From Nemertoderma westbladi (Eukaryota > Xenacoelomorpha > Nemertodermatida > Nemertodermatidae): a stretch of 58,900 nt of DNA. This document shows, one piece after another, positions 31,129 to 43,725 of the stretch (its first letter is position 1; the number at the start of each line of letters is the position of its first letter). Below the pieces are notes generated by a model. That model ran no database searches and had not been told where the DNA came from. It saw only the letters and a list, made by a program, of their open reading frames with translations. Both the position numbers and the translations under genes were made by a program. The stretch is taken from NCBI GenBank assembly GCA_032718475.1, contig JAUCBJ010002206.1, positions 1 through 58,900 of the forward strand. The letters are read 5' to 3'.

Positions 31129-33880
31129 CTGGTAGCTCAGTACACACATCTCAAAGCATTTTATAGTTTTTTTGGACCACTGCATGGATTGAAAGTAATA
31201 TAGAAACTTGGTGGTACTTCATTTTTGATGCACCAAAATTTGATTGCAATCAAAACTTGGGCATATTTCCGAAACTTGAATAGCCGGTTGCTGGGAATGC
31301 CAGTGGAGGGGGGGTTGTATGTAAGGGGGGTTGGTTGTATGTAACTAGCCACACGGCTGGTAGAGAGATTGGCAAGCTAGACCTAACGAGATTGAAACCT
31401 GCATTCCCTACCTCCTCCTCTGCTGGTAGGATACAGCTGTAGCATTAATTCCCCATCCATTCACTCACTCTCCATTGAACTGGCTATGACTGGAGGTGTG
31501 TGTGTATCAGGTTCAATGACATTAATATTATTACTAAAGTAACGGTGGGATTATTCACTGCAGGTATGAGTCTCTCTGGTTAGTTGAATGAATGAAATAA
31601 ATTATTGTTTTACTGTTCCGAATATCAATGTTTATTTCTGTAGGCCAATACATTATGGCCTGTACATTATAGTTTAAATTAATTATTTCACAATTTCATT
31701 CCAATTCATACTGCTTACGCGACCATGCTAATTAGGCATATTAAATGGCAGGATTGTTTTTAATTAAAATTTTTACAGAGCAAACAAGTATATTGCATTT
31801 AACTGAAAGTTAATTTATTTCGGTAAGTAGGCCTTGCGGTTTGTTAGTTTAGTTAGTATAATAAGTATTTAATATATTACGTGCTGCTGTACAGTAAACG
31901 CGGCTTTGCGTTATTGGATTACAGAATTGGCGGTACAAAGTACATTAATAGGGATCATATTGCATTTATATAATTGTTGTTGTAAATGTACAATAATATG
32001 CGCCACTTTTATTTTAGTAACTGAAATGTGTATTTCATTTGTACAGTACCTGCAACCCATTAAAAAGGGCAGCTGAACCGCGGACAGGCTGACTGTTCAG
32101 CATAAAAAAAACCCAAATCGCCGCAGTTCCACTTACAGTTCCATATTATTCCGTTTTGCTATTCAACCCAATTTATCTGCTCTCTGCTACACGCGGTTTT
32201 ATCCACGAGTTTTGTAAAGTCCCGACTTATCGGGAATGACATGAACTTAGCTTCCGGAATATTCTGAACAGATTAAATCTACTTGGCGCTGTAATACTGC
32301 ATCCCGTTGTACCAGAAGTTATTAAAACATACCGGCCCCTCAAATGCGCTTGCAGTGGGATAGAGAACAACAAATACCGCCCCAGTACAACCGCTATTTT
32401 GATAAGGTCCAATATATAATATATATATATATGGTCCAACATATGATAGTTCACTAATCAGCTAATAGGCCTATTTATTCGTGAGATTTCAATTTATAAA
32501 TAAAACTAATATACGAGCTCATATGAGCTCAATTGATTGATTGATTGATTGAAGGTATGACCGTTGTTGTGGGGAACTAGGTCTACCTGTCTAGCAGCTA
32601 ATAACTCGTCCGTGGAGAGAATAATATAAGTCGAGGAACATAACGAAACGCGTTTAATTTATTTATTTATTCCAATTGGGGATTCTTTCTAACGCGGTAA
32701 TGCGGTGCTATTAAACATCAACACATTCCTGCGCGTGCGTCGATATTGTGCACCCTAATACTAACAACCCACCCAGACACCCCCTACCCCTCACCCCCCC
32801 CCCCCCCCCCCCCCCCCCCCCATCACCCAACATTACTATGTGCAGATCAATGCAGCTCAATATATTAGTAAAGGTATCGTCTGATTAGCTTTCCTACACA
32901 TGACCTCTTATCCTTGTAGTTGTTTATTTATTTACACTATTTTTTGTTGAGTAAATCTTTCTGATAGGGGGGGGGGGGGGGACGACGACTTACTCTGGAC
33001 GAGCGCAACGATTGAACGACGCTTATAATAATTAAGACGAGTACGGCGTTGATTTTATTCCTATAAACCATCTGGCTTTGCATATTTAAAGTGCGATTGG
33101 AAATAAGTTTGTGCTACCCTTCCGTGTGGGGGGGGGGGGGGGGGGGGGGTTAAAAGGGGTGAACACGTACTGTCCCCCTTTCTTTGATTGATTGGTGGTG
33201 TGGGTAAATTTCTCAAAACCTGATTTTGTGATACAGTCGCTCAATTTTAATTTGTATCTAATAACTGGGCCTCGTGCTGCGCGAAGGCCCCACGAACGTG
33301 TTGTATTACATCTAACCAATATTAGTTAACTTCTCTACCTTCATGAAGAGCCTATGAATTTCGATGGTTACAGCAAATAATTCCACTCTGCTACTAATGA
33401 CTCACCAGCAGATAGCTTTTCCAGCGCCCTTCATTGATTGGCTAAACTCTTGGCTATCATTTGGTTACTTGTTATGCCTGCACTGCCTATAAGCAAACCA
33501 ACAACAATATTCTTTACATTATTAATGTTCTGGGTTTGGGTATTGCGTTATTTTATATATATAGCTAATGGTCTGAATGTAGATCAATCGCACTTTTCTT
33601 CATATTTGTTTTTAGGCCTAAGGCAGCAAGGCAGGTAGCAAATGTAGCATACTGTAACCGTATATTTATATTAATTAATTGCTTTGATTTTAGGTGTAAG
33701 CGTAAGTACTTTGTAAACATAGGCCTGTCTACCTGTTGCTTCTATGCTATACCTATCAGTTCAGTACATGATAGGCCAATACTTAGGCTGTTAGGCCACC
33801 AGTATTGGTTATGTGGTTTGGAAGCAGTGGAATTGTGCACTGGAAGGCACCCAACCACCCAGGTAGTGGTATGGTGGTAC
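31129..33880. other. Long gene-poor stretch
   Basis: No supported gene. Notable items: (TTGA)n ~32535-32552, AT repeat ~32410-32432, C28 at 32794-32821, G15 at 32967-32981, G22 at 33128-33149, and the dispersed motif CTCGTGCTGCGCGAA at ~33272. Confidence 0.5.
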
Positions 33881-34344
33881 TTTATAATAATAATAATGAT
33901 GCATTTGTATAGCGCCGAATTTACAACAATAGAAGTATGCTAAGGCGCTTACGTCACAAGCAATATAACATTAAAACTAGCAGTGCAAGTAGTACAGAAA
34001 TTAAAAAATTATAGTCGTCACTAACGATAAAACGTGCAGTTCGAAATGACTAAAAGTTATTACAATCGTTAAAAAGTGGAACATACAGTACAAATTGATA
34101 AATATACTCGCCGTAAATGAAACGTACAGTAAAAAATATGTAATAAAAAAATTAATTAGCATAGTTAAAAAGTGTAGTTGACGGACGTACTGAAACAATA
34201 AAAACGAGCGATGGGGTAATAAAATGAACAGAAACACTAAAAAACGCATGAAGAACAAATTAAAAAAGAAGTTTACAGTTTTTGGAGAGTTGATTGAATA
34301 TCTAGAGTTGGAATAAAATAATTAGAGAGTTCATGATTTGGAGT

Positions 34345-37300
34345 TTAATTATATGCAATTTCAAAAAGATGTGTTTTGAGTCGCTGTTTAAAAATTGTGG
34401 TGTCGGAAATCGAGCGGATATCTTTTGGGAGTTTGTTCCAGAGTCGTGGGGCGGCTACTGGGAATGCCCGGCGCCCTAGGGTTTGACAGTTGAATCGCGG
34501 CTCAACGAAAGTGAGTGTAGAGCAATTCCTTGTAGTGTTGTTATTGCGATTGACCCGGACAAGCATGTCAGATATGTACTGTGGTGCGTGACCTAAGGTG
34601 GACTTGTGGACAAGGAGAAGCAATTTAAACTCAATGCGTTTACGCACTGGTAGCCAATGTAATTCTTTGAGACTCGGCGTAATGTGGTCATACTTGTGAA
34701 CCCTAGTTAGTAGGCGGGCGGCCGAGTTTTGCACACGTTGCAATTTTGCTAGTTGGTAGCTAGACACCCCATAGAGGAGGCCGTTACAGTAGTCAATCCG
34801 ACTTGAAATAAGTGAATGTATAACTGTTTTAGCGGACTTTTGGTCAAGAAAGTTGATGATACGGCGAATATTATGGATGTGGAAGAACGCGGCATTACAA
34901 GTTTTGGATATGAATTTTCCCATGGTGAGATTTGGATCGAACCATGTGCCGAGGTTCTTTACAAATTTTGCAGGGCGTATTTTAAAGTTACCAACGTTTA
35001 GGTATTGTGTAGATACTTTAGAGAGTTGTTGAGGTGTTCCCAGTATTATGAACTCGGTTTTATCATCGTTTATTTTAAGTTTGTTTACAATAAACCACCT
35101 ACGTATATCTGCAATACATCTCTGGAGGGCTTGTAATGCATCTGTTTCGTTGGATTCACTTGATGGCTGAAACGCATGGTATGTTTGTTTGTCATCAGCA
35201 TATCCATGTAAGGCGATTGGCAAGTGGTTCTCAATGATAGTAAATAGACCCCGCCCGAAATTACTGAAATAGTGACAGGATAAGCATGCACCCTGGGGGA
35301 AGCCGTATTCCAATACGTGTTCTCTGGAATTGGAACCGAGAGTTGTTACGTGTTGGCGGCGCCCCCGGAGGAAGGATGAGAACCACCGTAGACATGTGCC
35401 GCAAATTCCCAGGTCAGATTCGAACACACGCAGAAGGCGATCGTGGTCGACGGTGTCGAAGGCGGAGCTGAGATCTAGAAGTACTAGAAATGTCACTTTT
35501 TTCTTATCCATGTTTATAAGAATATCTGATTGGACTTTAATCAGTGCTGTTTCTGTGCTATGAAATTTTCGATATCCAGATTCGTTGGTTGGCAAGGGAT
35601 GATGTTCGTTTATATAGGGGAGAAATTGCGACACCACCGCTCTTTCTGCAATTTTTGAAACGAAGGGCAAACCGCTAACAGGTCGGAAGTTAAACTTCAG
35701 AGTCGAGTCAAGACTAACTTTTTTTAGTAATGGAGAGACCTGCGCTGTTTTCCAAATATCTGGGACTGTACCACTCTGCAGAGAGTTATTAGTCATAATT
35801 GTTATGGGTGTGCAAAGACTTGAAATGCAATGTTTTAGCGTACTTGTAGGTAATGGGTCTAGAGGGCATTGTGTATTTGGGGCAGATTTTATTAGTTTTA
35901 TAATGCTAGGTGTGGACAGTACTTTAAAGGATGAGAGTGACGCGCTGGCCACAGAGTTGTCTGGTTCGGTAATGCTTAATGTACCATCTGGTTCAAAGCT
36001 GCAAAGGGGATCGCGTATTCCAGATTCAGTCGCATTCATTTCGTCTAGATTATCTCTGATAATTTGTATCTTTGTAGCAAAGTGGTCAGCGAACATGTTG
36101 GCTAGTTCGGTAGGAGAGCTGTGGGCGGGATAAGTAATATTTTTATGTTGCTTTGCAAGCGACCTAACCAGGCTGAACAGCGCCTTCTGATCACCATTAC
36201 ATGCATCAATCTCGCCCCGGTAAAAGGATCTACGGTCGGAAATTAATTGTGCTGTGTATAGTTTCCTAATTCGTTTGAATTCCGCCCTGTCAGTAGGTGA
36301 TTTCGATTGCCGCCAACGCCGTTCAGCAGTCCGGCGTTGGGACTTCAGTTTCCTAGCGTTCCCGGTGAACCATTTTGGACCAGAGCGTTCAGTAATTGAT
36401 TTGGTCTTTATTGGGGCGTGTTTGTCAATCAATGCAGAAAGCGTTTTATTGTAGGTTAATGCCTGTTCATCAATGTTGAGAGCGGTAAATGATGGTTTAC
36501 AGAGATCTGAGTTGCATATATCCCTGTTCAAATCGTCAACTACTACTGACCCTATATTTCGAAATTGAATAGTTTTAGGAATAGATTGGGGCTTCGGTAT
36601 AGAAATGAGGCATTGCACCACACAGTGATCGGAAACGTAATACGATCCGGTCGGTGGGCTTACAGTCAAATCGCCGCAATTTCTAGTCATTATTAGGTCA
36701 AGTGTGTGTCCGGATTCGTGGGTTGGGATGGAAACGTGTTGTTGTAAGCCTATACTGTCAAGAATGTCCAAAAACTTAGATGCATCGTAATTATCTTCTA
36801 TGTCTACATGTATATTAAAGTCGCCTACCACAATTAGTCGCTCCTCACAGCAAAGCCATGGTTCGATGAATTTCGGGAATTCGTCAAAAAACGTTAAGCA
36901 TGTAATGGGATGAGCTGTACTATATGGTGGGCGGTATATAACGACCAAACATAGTTTGGTGTTAGAAGATTTAATGGACCATACTGAGTATTCGAATGAG
37001 CTATTTTCGTTAGTGCTGTGCAGTGTGTAGTGTAATGAGTCTTTTAGAATTACACCGGTGCCTCCACCAGGGCGGTTAAGCCGTGGTGAGTCATCGATAG
37101 TGTATCCCTTTGGAGCGCAAAGGTTCTTTGCCACTGTATCGTTAGCGCTGAACCAGGTTTCTGTTAGCGCGCATATGTCAATATTATTGTTGGAAATAAA
37201 TTCCACAATCTCGGCGCTTTTGTTTCGGGCTGACCTGGGGTTCATAATGCAAAGGTGAAGTGAGTTGCCAGGTAACATGTTGATATGAGTAATTACTTTA
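34345..37300 (-). CDS. L2-type LINE polyprotein: APE endonuclease plus reverse transcriptase
   Basis: The uninterrupted frame starts upstream in the minisatellite. Endonuclease: IMNPRSARNK, CALTETWFS, RPGGGTGVIL, LIVVGDFNIHVD, GHTLDLIMTRN and SDHCVV are all present. RT: FRPVSGLPFVSKIAERAVV, LDLSSAFDTVDHDRLL (motif A), ALHGYADDKQTYH (motif C). Then NKLKINDDKTEFIILGT, IDYCNGLLYGV, SAARLLTR, KELHWLPVRKRIEFK. Motif B is odd: FPQGACLSCHYFSNFGRG replaces the expected PQGSxLGPxLF; shifting frame over ~14 residues restores a better match, suggesting two compensating single-base indels. C-terminus near EIAYN. Cytoplasmic RNP/nuclear TPRT enzyme; activity doubtful because of motif B. Confidence 0.85.
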
Positions 37301-39027
37301 GCATTAACATTAGGTACTTTGCCGGGTGTCGCGACAACATTGGGTACATTAACATTAGCTACAATGCCGGGTGCCGCAACAACAATAGCATTTGGTACAT
37401 TCACATTAGGTACAGTGCCGGGTGTCGCAACACCATTGGGTACATTAACATTAGGTACAGTGCCGAGTGTCGCAACAACAATAACATTGGGTACATTAAC
37501 ATTAGGTACATTGCCGCGTGTCGCAACAACATTAACATTAGGTACAGTGCCGGGTGTCGCAACAACATTAACACAGGGTACATTAACATTAGGTACAATA
37601 CCGGGTGTCGCAACAACATTGGGTACATTTACATTAGGTACAGTGCCGGGTGTCGCAACAACATTAACACAGGGTACATTAACATTAGGTACAGTGCAGG
37701 TTGTCGCAACAGCATTATCACAGGGTACATTAACATTAGCTACAATGCCGGGTGTCGCAACAACAATAGCATTTGGTACGTTCACATTAGGTACAGTGCC
37801 GGGTGTCGCAACAACATTGGGTACATTAACATTAGGTACAGTGCCGAGTGTCGCAACAACAATAACATTGGGTACATTAACATTAGGTACATTGCCGCGT
37901 GTCGCAACAACATTAACATTAGGTACAGTGTCGGGTGTCGCAACAACATTAACACAGGGTACATTAACAGTAGGAATATTGCCGCGTGTCGCAACGACAT
38001 TAACATTAGGTACAGTGTCGGGTGTCGCAACAACAATAGCATTTGGTACATTCACATTAGGTACAGTGCCGGGTGTCGCAACAACATTGGGTACATTAAC
38101 ATTAGGCACAGTGCCGGGTGTCGCAACAATATTGGGTACATTAACATTAGGTACATTGCCGGGTGTCGCAACAACATTGGGCACCTTAACAGTAGGTACA
38201 GTGCCGGGTGTCGCAACAACATTAACACAGGGTACATTAACATTAGGTACAATGCCGGGTGTCGCAATAACATTAACACAGGGTACATTAACATTAGGTA
38301 CAATGCCGGGTGTCGCAACAACATTGGGTACATTAACATTAGGTACAATGCCGGGTGTCGCAACAACATTGGGTACATTAACATTAGGTACAATGCCGGG
38401 TGTCGCAACAACATTGGGTACATTAACATTAGGTACAGTGCCGGGTGACGCAACAACATTGGGTACATTAACATTAGGTACAGTGCCGGGTGTCGCAAAA
38501 ACATTGGGTACATTAACATTAGGTACAGTGCCGGGTGTCGCAACAACATTGGGTACATTAACAGTAGGTACAGTGCCGGGTGTCGCAACAGCATTTGGTA
38601 CATTAACATTAGATACAGTGCCGGGTGACGCAACAACATTGGGTACATTAACATTAGGTACAGTGCCGGGTGTCGCAAAAACATTGGGTACATTAACATT
38701 AGGTACAGTGCCGGGTGTCGCAACAACATTGGGTACATTAACAGTAGGTACAGTGCCGGGTGTCGCAACAGCATTTGGTACATTAACATTAGATACAGTG
38801 CCGGGTGTCGCAACAACAATAGCATTTGGTACATTCACGTTAGGTACAGTGCCGGGTGACGCAATAACATTGGGTACATTTACATTAGGTACAGTGCCGA
38901 GTGTCGCAACAACATTGTGTACATTAACATTAGGTACATTGCCGGGTGTCGCAACAACATTGGGTACATTAACAGTAGGTACAGTGCCAGGTGTCGCAAC
39001 AACATTAACACAGGGTACATTAAATTA
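37300..39027 (-). repeat. 45-bp coding minisatellite, about 37 units
   Basis: The unit on the plus strand is GGTACATTAACATTAGGTAC + AGTGCCGGGTGTCGCAACAA + CATTG, with 48-bp variants; all lengths are multiples of 3. On the minus strand it encodes (VATPGTVPNVNVPN)n in frame with the L2 endonuclease. No ATG occurs in this frame through the repeat; it opens at a stop just beyond 39024. Plus-strand frames across it are also open for lack of stop triplets in the unit and are not evidence of genes. Confidence 0.95.
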
Positions 39028-40600
39028 ATCTTTAAATTAATCTAATAAATCAACAACTAAAGCCCGGTTTCCATGATTTAACATAGCTACAGTACTATAG
39101 CTATAGTACTATATACTAATACTAGCTATAGTAATACTACAGCTGCAATAGTATTATACTAATTAATACTACAATAGTAATACTAACAGTTGGCCATGTC
39201 TCACAGCTACCTCCTACTGTATTTCAGATACTCTCATCCCGGTTTCACAACACTACTGCCGCTAAATGTGGAATGCCACAGTACTGGTTCTGCTGCTGCA
39301 AAACCTACAAAATCTATATATATAATTATATCAATCAAGAGATTAAATAATATTTTTATAATCTGAGGCGAATCGGAGCAGCACTTAGGCTGCTTAGCGA
39401 TAGTCCAGGAATTATAAAAATAATGGAAATAAAAACCAATACGAAAAAAAGGCAATTAAAAACTGGTATTGAAGAAAAAGATAATAAAAACCAGTAAGAA
39501 AAAGGCAAGTAAATCATGGTGATTAAAAAGAAAAGTCAAAACTTTTATAGGTAATGAAGAAAAATTGAATAGTAAAAACCAGGTAAAAAAAAGGCATTTA
39601 AAAACTGGTGATAAAATAAGAATGTAAAAACGAATAATAAAGAAATGGGAAGAAAACCAGTAAGAAAAAACGGCAAGTAAAGTAAAGTAAAAACTGATAG
39701 ATTGCACATTTCCCCTGCACAACCACATGATACCCCCTTGGTTTGGCCGCTGGTTCCTATTGATACTTTGGCCTTTCTATCTAAATCATGTACCGGTACT
39801 TCACACATTCATTTAAGTCTCTTTGGGTTGTGAAATGTGAACTCATAACTCAGTTCTACCCAGTAGTTACTGGTATGATTCACAACTCGTATCTTGTAGT
39901 TTAATTAGTTTAATTTAATTAGTTAGTTTAATTTTAATAGCGCTCATAGTACTTTCACACCTCTCATACTGTACTGATGTTACTCTTATTCCACTGTGCC
40001 ACTGTTTTAGTAGCATTCTTATACGTAGGCCTTATACGTAGGCCTTTCGTAGGTCAGGTTGACCTGAATTAATTAGTCTGTTGAATGTGTCAGTTTGTGT
40101 TTAACCCCTGTTTTTAGATCCCCCATCACCTCTGTCAGTAACGTCTTGGCTGTCAGGTTCCTATCTACTAGTGTAAAGTTCGGTGTGTCAGTGAGGAATG
40201 ACAAAGTATCCAAACTAAAGTCTCTAACATAGTGTTGTCAGTCAGTATTAAGTTCAGTAAAAGGCGTCATTAGGATGAGCCAATGGCAAACTGTAATTGT
40301 GGTATTGGTGCCACCCCTGTCCCGTGTCATGCAATTTTGCCATTGGATCAGCGACTCGTCACATGGTACAATCGTCGCCCCCCACATGCAGTCCTATACG
40401 TCCTCTGTATAATACCGTGGTGTCCGTGGCAATGTCATTTGCTCCACAAATTCCAGACCTAGAAAGGCGTGGTTGGAAAGGGATCGAGCAATATTGGATC
40501 TGATCTCTAGAACAAGAGTCTCCGAGTGTTTAACAGCTGTGAAGAGTCCGTGGTTTAGTGTGGCTTATAACTTGCCTTGGCTAATGGCGGATAGATCGAT
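39028..40600. other. Gene-poor stretch
   Basis: Palindromic TAGCTATAGTACTATA-like sequence at ~39080-39180, and A-rich DNA with AAAACCAG.AA units (~39430-39700). No supported gene. Confidence 0.5.
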
Positions 40601-40609
40601 GTCGACAGG

Positions 40610-41000
40610 TCTGCCCCCATCTCTGTCTCACCCAAAACCCCACCCCAGCCCCCACCCTCATGTCTCACCCCCACCTCCCACCCCACACCCTCACGCTCTG
40701 CCCCCCACTTACCAATCCCACCCATCCACTCTGTTCTAATCTAACCATCAATTAAATCTGTCTATTCTGGTACTCAACCGGCCTCTCTCAACCCATGCCC
40801 CCAACCCCTTGTCCCTCATGCCCCCCCCCCCCCCCCGCCCTCCACCCCCCAACGCCTACCCCCACACTCCACCCCACCCCATCCCCCACCCCATGCCCCA
40901 CCCGCCACCCCAACCTGGCACCCCCACAACCCACATCCCACCCTCCCCACCCCCCACATACACAGACCCACACTCCCACACACGGTTTTCTGCGGTAAGT
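40610..41000 (+). repeat. C/A-rich low-complexity tract
   Basis: About 370 bp of CCCCAC/CCCACC-type sequence almost devoid of G, with C16 at 40821-40836. Strong strand asymmetry. Open frames of Pro/His/Thr on one strand and Gly/Val on the other are compositional. Confidence 0.85.
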
Positions 41001-41428
41001 TGTCTGCTATTTTCATTATTTGATTGTGTGGCCCTTATTTAAAAGAGCCACTCAGAAATAGGAATTACTGTGGACACTAACCACAGCAAGTAGATTGGCC
41101 CTTAAAAGGGCCGTTTGGGTTGTTAGGACTTAATGTGGGCGCTACACCACAGCAGGTAGAGCATGCTGGATAGTGCAATCCCCACCCCCCACAACCCACA
41201 TCCCACCCTCCCCACCCCCCACATACACAGACCCACACTCCCACACACGGTTTTCTGCGGTAAGTTGTCTGCTATTTTCATTATTTGATTGTGTGGCCCT
41301 TATTTAAAAGAGCCACTCAGAAATAGGAATTACTGTGGACACTAACCACAGCAAGTAGATTGGCCCTTAAAAGGGCCGTTTGGGTTGTTAGGACTTAATG
41401 TGGGCGCTACACCACAGCAGGTAGAGCA
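40920..41428 (+). repeat. Two ~240-bp direct copies, offset 265 bp, each with two stem-loops
   Basis: The segment from CCCCCACAACCCACATCCCA to CACCACAGCAGGTAGAGCAT occurs at about 40921-41162 and 41187-41428 with almost no differences. Each copy holds the palindrome GGCCCTTAAAAGGGCC (41097-41112, 41362-41377) and a looser hairpin GTGGCCCTTATTT...AAAAGAGCCAC (41028-41051, 41293-41316). It lies immediately 3' of the minus-strand SGNH ORF. Confidence 0.85.
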
Positions 41429-41439
41429 TACTAGTGCAA

Positions 41440-41897
41440 TGCAACTTGCTCTGTCCGACATCACTAAGGTGTATGTCATCAGAGTGAAGCAAGGCTCCTC
41501 CCTGCAGCCGATGGCATAGAGCACCTTTCATGGCTATGATGCGGTCGTATTGGTTTTACCTCAGCCACGCCGCCATCCTGCTGTTTGTAGCCACACGCCA
41601 CGAATCAAAATCGGGGTCCACAGGTATTCTCTTCAGGCGCTTTGACCGCGGGACGATTTGTGCCCATAAATCAGAGGAGGCCTCATTGGGTGAATATTCT
41701 GTAATCATTGCCTTCAATTTGGTGACAACATAATCTGTCTCTCTCACACACAGATCGTTGCCTCCAAACATTATAACAATGATACAGGGTTTCTTCTCCC
41801 AATGTTTACTCCACTGGCTCCCCCACACAAAATTGTTGGCAGCAGTCATCCCACTCCATACCACATCCCAAAAAAATAGCAAGTGAATGGTCATCAA
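41440..41897 (-). pseudogene. SGNH-hydrolase-like ORF (second copy)
   Basis: The minus frame (41897-41556) has KKPCIIVIMFGGNDLCVRET (block III, GGND), VVTKLKAMITEYSPNEASS, and a stop at 41556. The same frame continues after it with LCHRLQGGALLHSDDIHLSD (block V, D-x-x-H: DDIH). So the catalytic Asp/His block is present, while block I with the Ser is not recognisable upstream. The related ORF at 2831-3224 has block I and III but lacks block V. Probably one transposon family. The 5' part is shared with the 2375-bp array. Confidence 0.6.
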
Positions 41898-42439
41898 TTA
41901 TTGTCAAACTTTCACTAATAAATAATTCGATTATGTTTGCATAAAAAACAGACATTAAGAAAATTTGGTTAGTATAATTATAAGTAGCTCAATGATGGTT
42001 CATTCACGTAAAATTCCTGAAGAGATTGATCACTTTAAAATTGCCAACCCTACCCAGCTGCAATACGATGGACAACAAGGTAGATGAGATAAATGATATA
42101 AAATTGAGATAAATTATTATATAGAAACAAAATGTTCCAGAACTATATATGTATATTTATTTAATAGAATAATTTAATTATCACAACTACATTTAAAAAT
42201 AAATGTATATAATTGTGTTAATTCTAATCATAACTGCAAATGTAACTTGGGGCAATATAAATATCACATTAAAAATCCTGACACGACCAAATGTATCTCA
42301 TTAAGATTTGTAAAAGAAAATTATAGGGATGAGAGGGTTTCCAAAAGAATTACTTTTCAGTAGCAGTTAGAAACATGAATTAATATAATATAATAGTAAT
42401 AATAATCATAAAATATGTAGTTAATTTCTTCAAACTTAC

Positions 42440-43350
42440 TTCTATATAAATTGAAGTGATAAAGTTTGTCCTTCTTTATGATGGATGTTGTTATATGGAA
42501 CCTGGCAGGTTCTACCTGCTCCGTAGCTGCATCTATTACAGCAGACTGAGCCCATCCAGATATCACCCAACCACCGCGATATCTTTTCAGTTCGTTACGG
42601 ATGTGATTCCGTGCCTAATCATTAGTGACGGATTGATTGTGTCTGAGGCTATAAATAATTATTTATACACTAAATAACTAAATAATTTGGTACTAGGATG
42701 TTGTCAAAGATCTGATGGTGCGAATAAGCAGACTAATGGAAATAATCACGTTACTGTGGCAGGTTATTACAACCAAAACAATTAAATAAGTCAATATCAG
42801 GGGTTTCAGTTTATATGTATATTAATGACAAAAGATGAAACAAAGCTCTTAATAGCGTGGTAAAAGTCAGCACTTCTACAAAATACCCTATATTTCGGGC
42901 ACACAACTTATAGTGTAATAAAATGCGTTAACTAACATAACATAAGGCTTCATTATAGGTATCTGTACGCACTGATATGGGATTTGCGTCCAGTTTCTCA
43001 CCCTCTCCATATCTCGACGAGATACTAAAATATATGCCCGAGACCAATCTGTGATTGTGTATATATTTACTTTGGAGTTAATGTTAATCTTTATTTGATA
43101 GATATACCAAATCTGTTACTTGAAGTACATCTTTAGGGAAGAATAACATCGGAAATTCAGTGTTCGAAAACATGTGTGGTATAATAATGTTATCCTCCTT
43201 ATCAATTATCATCTTGTCCCATTTAGGTCGAAACGAGACTACCCACTCCTTGTGAACTGTGCGAAAGCATGGGCATGGTTGAACTCTAACCAGCCCATTG
43301 CCCCCTTGCTGGCGCAAACATAATCCATAGAAATCTGTATCAAAAATATA
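42440..43350 (-). pseudogene. Two-exon gene fragment inside each array unit
   Basis: Exon 1 (about 43350-43107, minus) encodes DTDFYGLCLRQQGGNGLVRV, PCPCFRTVHKEWVVSFRPKW and TEFPMLFFPKDVLQ, then donor GTAACA. Exon 2 (42614-42440) follows acceptor GATTAG and encodes ARNHIRNELKRYRGGWVISG, EQVEPARFHITTSIIKKDKL, ending at a strong donor GTAAGT. Phases match (0, then 1). If unspliced, the first frame ends at 43084 beside an AATAAA. The same pair recurs at +2375, +4750 and +7125. Protein family unknown. Confidence 0.4.
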
Positions 43351-43379
43351 TTTATATTATATGGAGAAAATATTTCGGC

Positions 43380-43725
43380 GAATGATTTAATAAATCCAAA
43401 ACATTTTCACAATGTTGTGCATGCTACAAAAACCTTGAATAATGCAACTCAACTCAAAGTTGGTTATGTTCTTCGGAAATTGGATAATTTAATCAGGTGT
43501 GAAGCCATTAAATCGCAGAATGCAGAAATTCAAGCACTGGTAAACAACTTCATGTGACTGTACAAGTGGCATGTCAAAATCTCATCTTCTTCTTTGTATA
43601 GAATGAAGAAATCCCATTTTAATAAAGTTGATGACCTTACAGAGGATATCCTTTCATTACACAATTATACTAGAGACGGCTTCAAGACGCCGTTAAGCAA
43701 GTCGGAAGTCATCAATCAAATGTAA
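43380..43725 (+). pseudogene. Tyrosine-recombinase-element-like N-terminal fragment in each array unit
   Basis: The plus frame reads NDLINPKHFHNVVHATKTLN, LKVGYVLRKLDNLIRCEAIK, NAEIQALVNNFM, a TGA at 43554-43556, then LYKWHVKISSSSLYRMKKSH and DDLTEDILSLHNYT. The pattern (LK.G..L+K....., then W...+S..A......, LP/LT.DI..L) matches the helical N-terminal domain that precedes the catalytic domain in YR-like proteins. Copies are at 45755-46100, 48130-48475 and (absent) in the last partial unit. Family call by pattern only. Confidence 0.4.

Larger units (their letters stand above)
33882..39027 (-). mobile_element. L2-type LINE with endonuclease-RT frame and 45-bp minisatellite at its 5' end
   Basis: On the minus strand: minisatellite (39027-37300), APE endonuclease, RT, C-terminus, then a 3' UTR ending at ~33882 in an (ATT)n tail preceded by GCGCTATACAAATGCAT, the typical L2 tail structure. 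The 5' end is not defined. The coding frame is uninterrupted, so insertion or decay is recent. Confidence 0.85.

Noticed and set aside
35286-35563. Arg-rich plus-strand ORFs within the L2 region
   Set aside because: Antisense shadows of the reverse transcriptase frame.
37285-39028. Long plus-strand frames (up to ~570 codons) and other minus frames across the 45-bp minisatellite
   Set aside because: They arise because the repeat unit lacks stop triplets. Only the minus frame continuous with the L2 endonuclease is kept.
40788-41042. Pro/His-rich and Gly/Val-rich ORFs in the C-rich tract
   Set aside because: Low-complexity composition, no homology pattern.
41097-41112. A histone gene ending at the stem-loop
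   Set aside because: No histone-fold coding sequence on the minus strand upstream; the adjacent frame is the SGNH ORF.
42456-42677. 73-codon plus-strand ORF repeated in each array unit
   Set aside because: Antisense to a better supported minus-strand exon with AG/GT boundaries. Repetition merely reflects the array.
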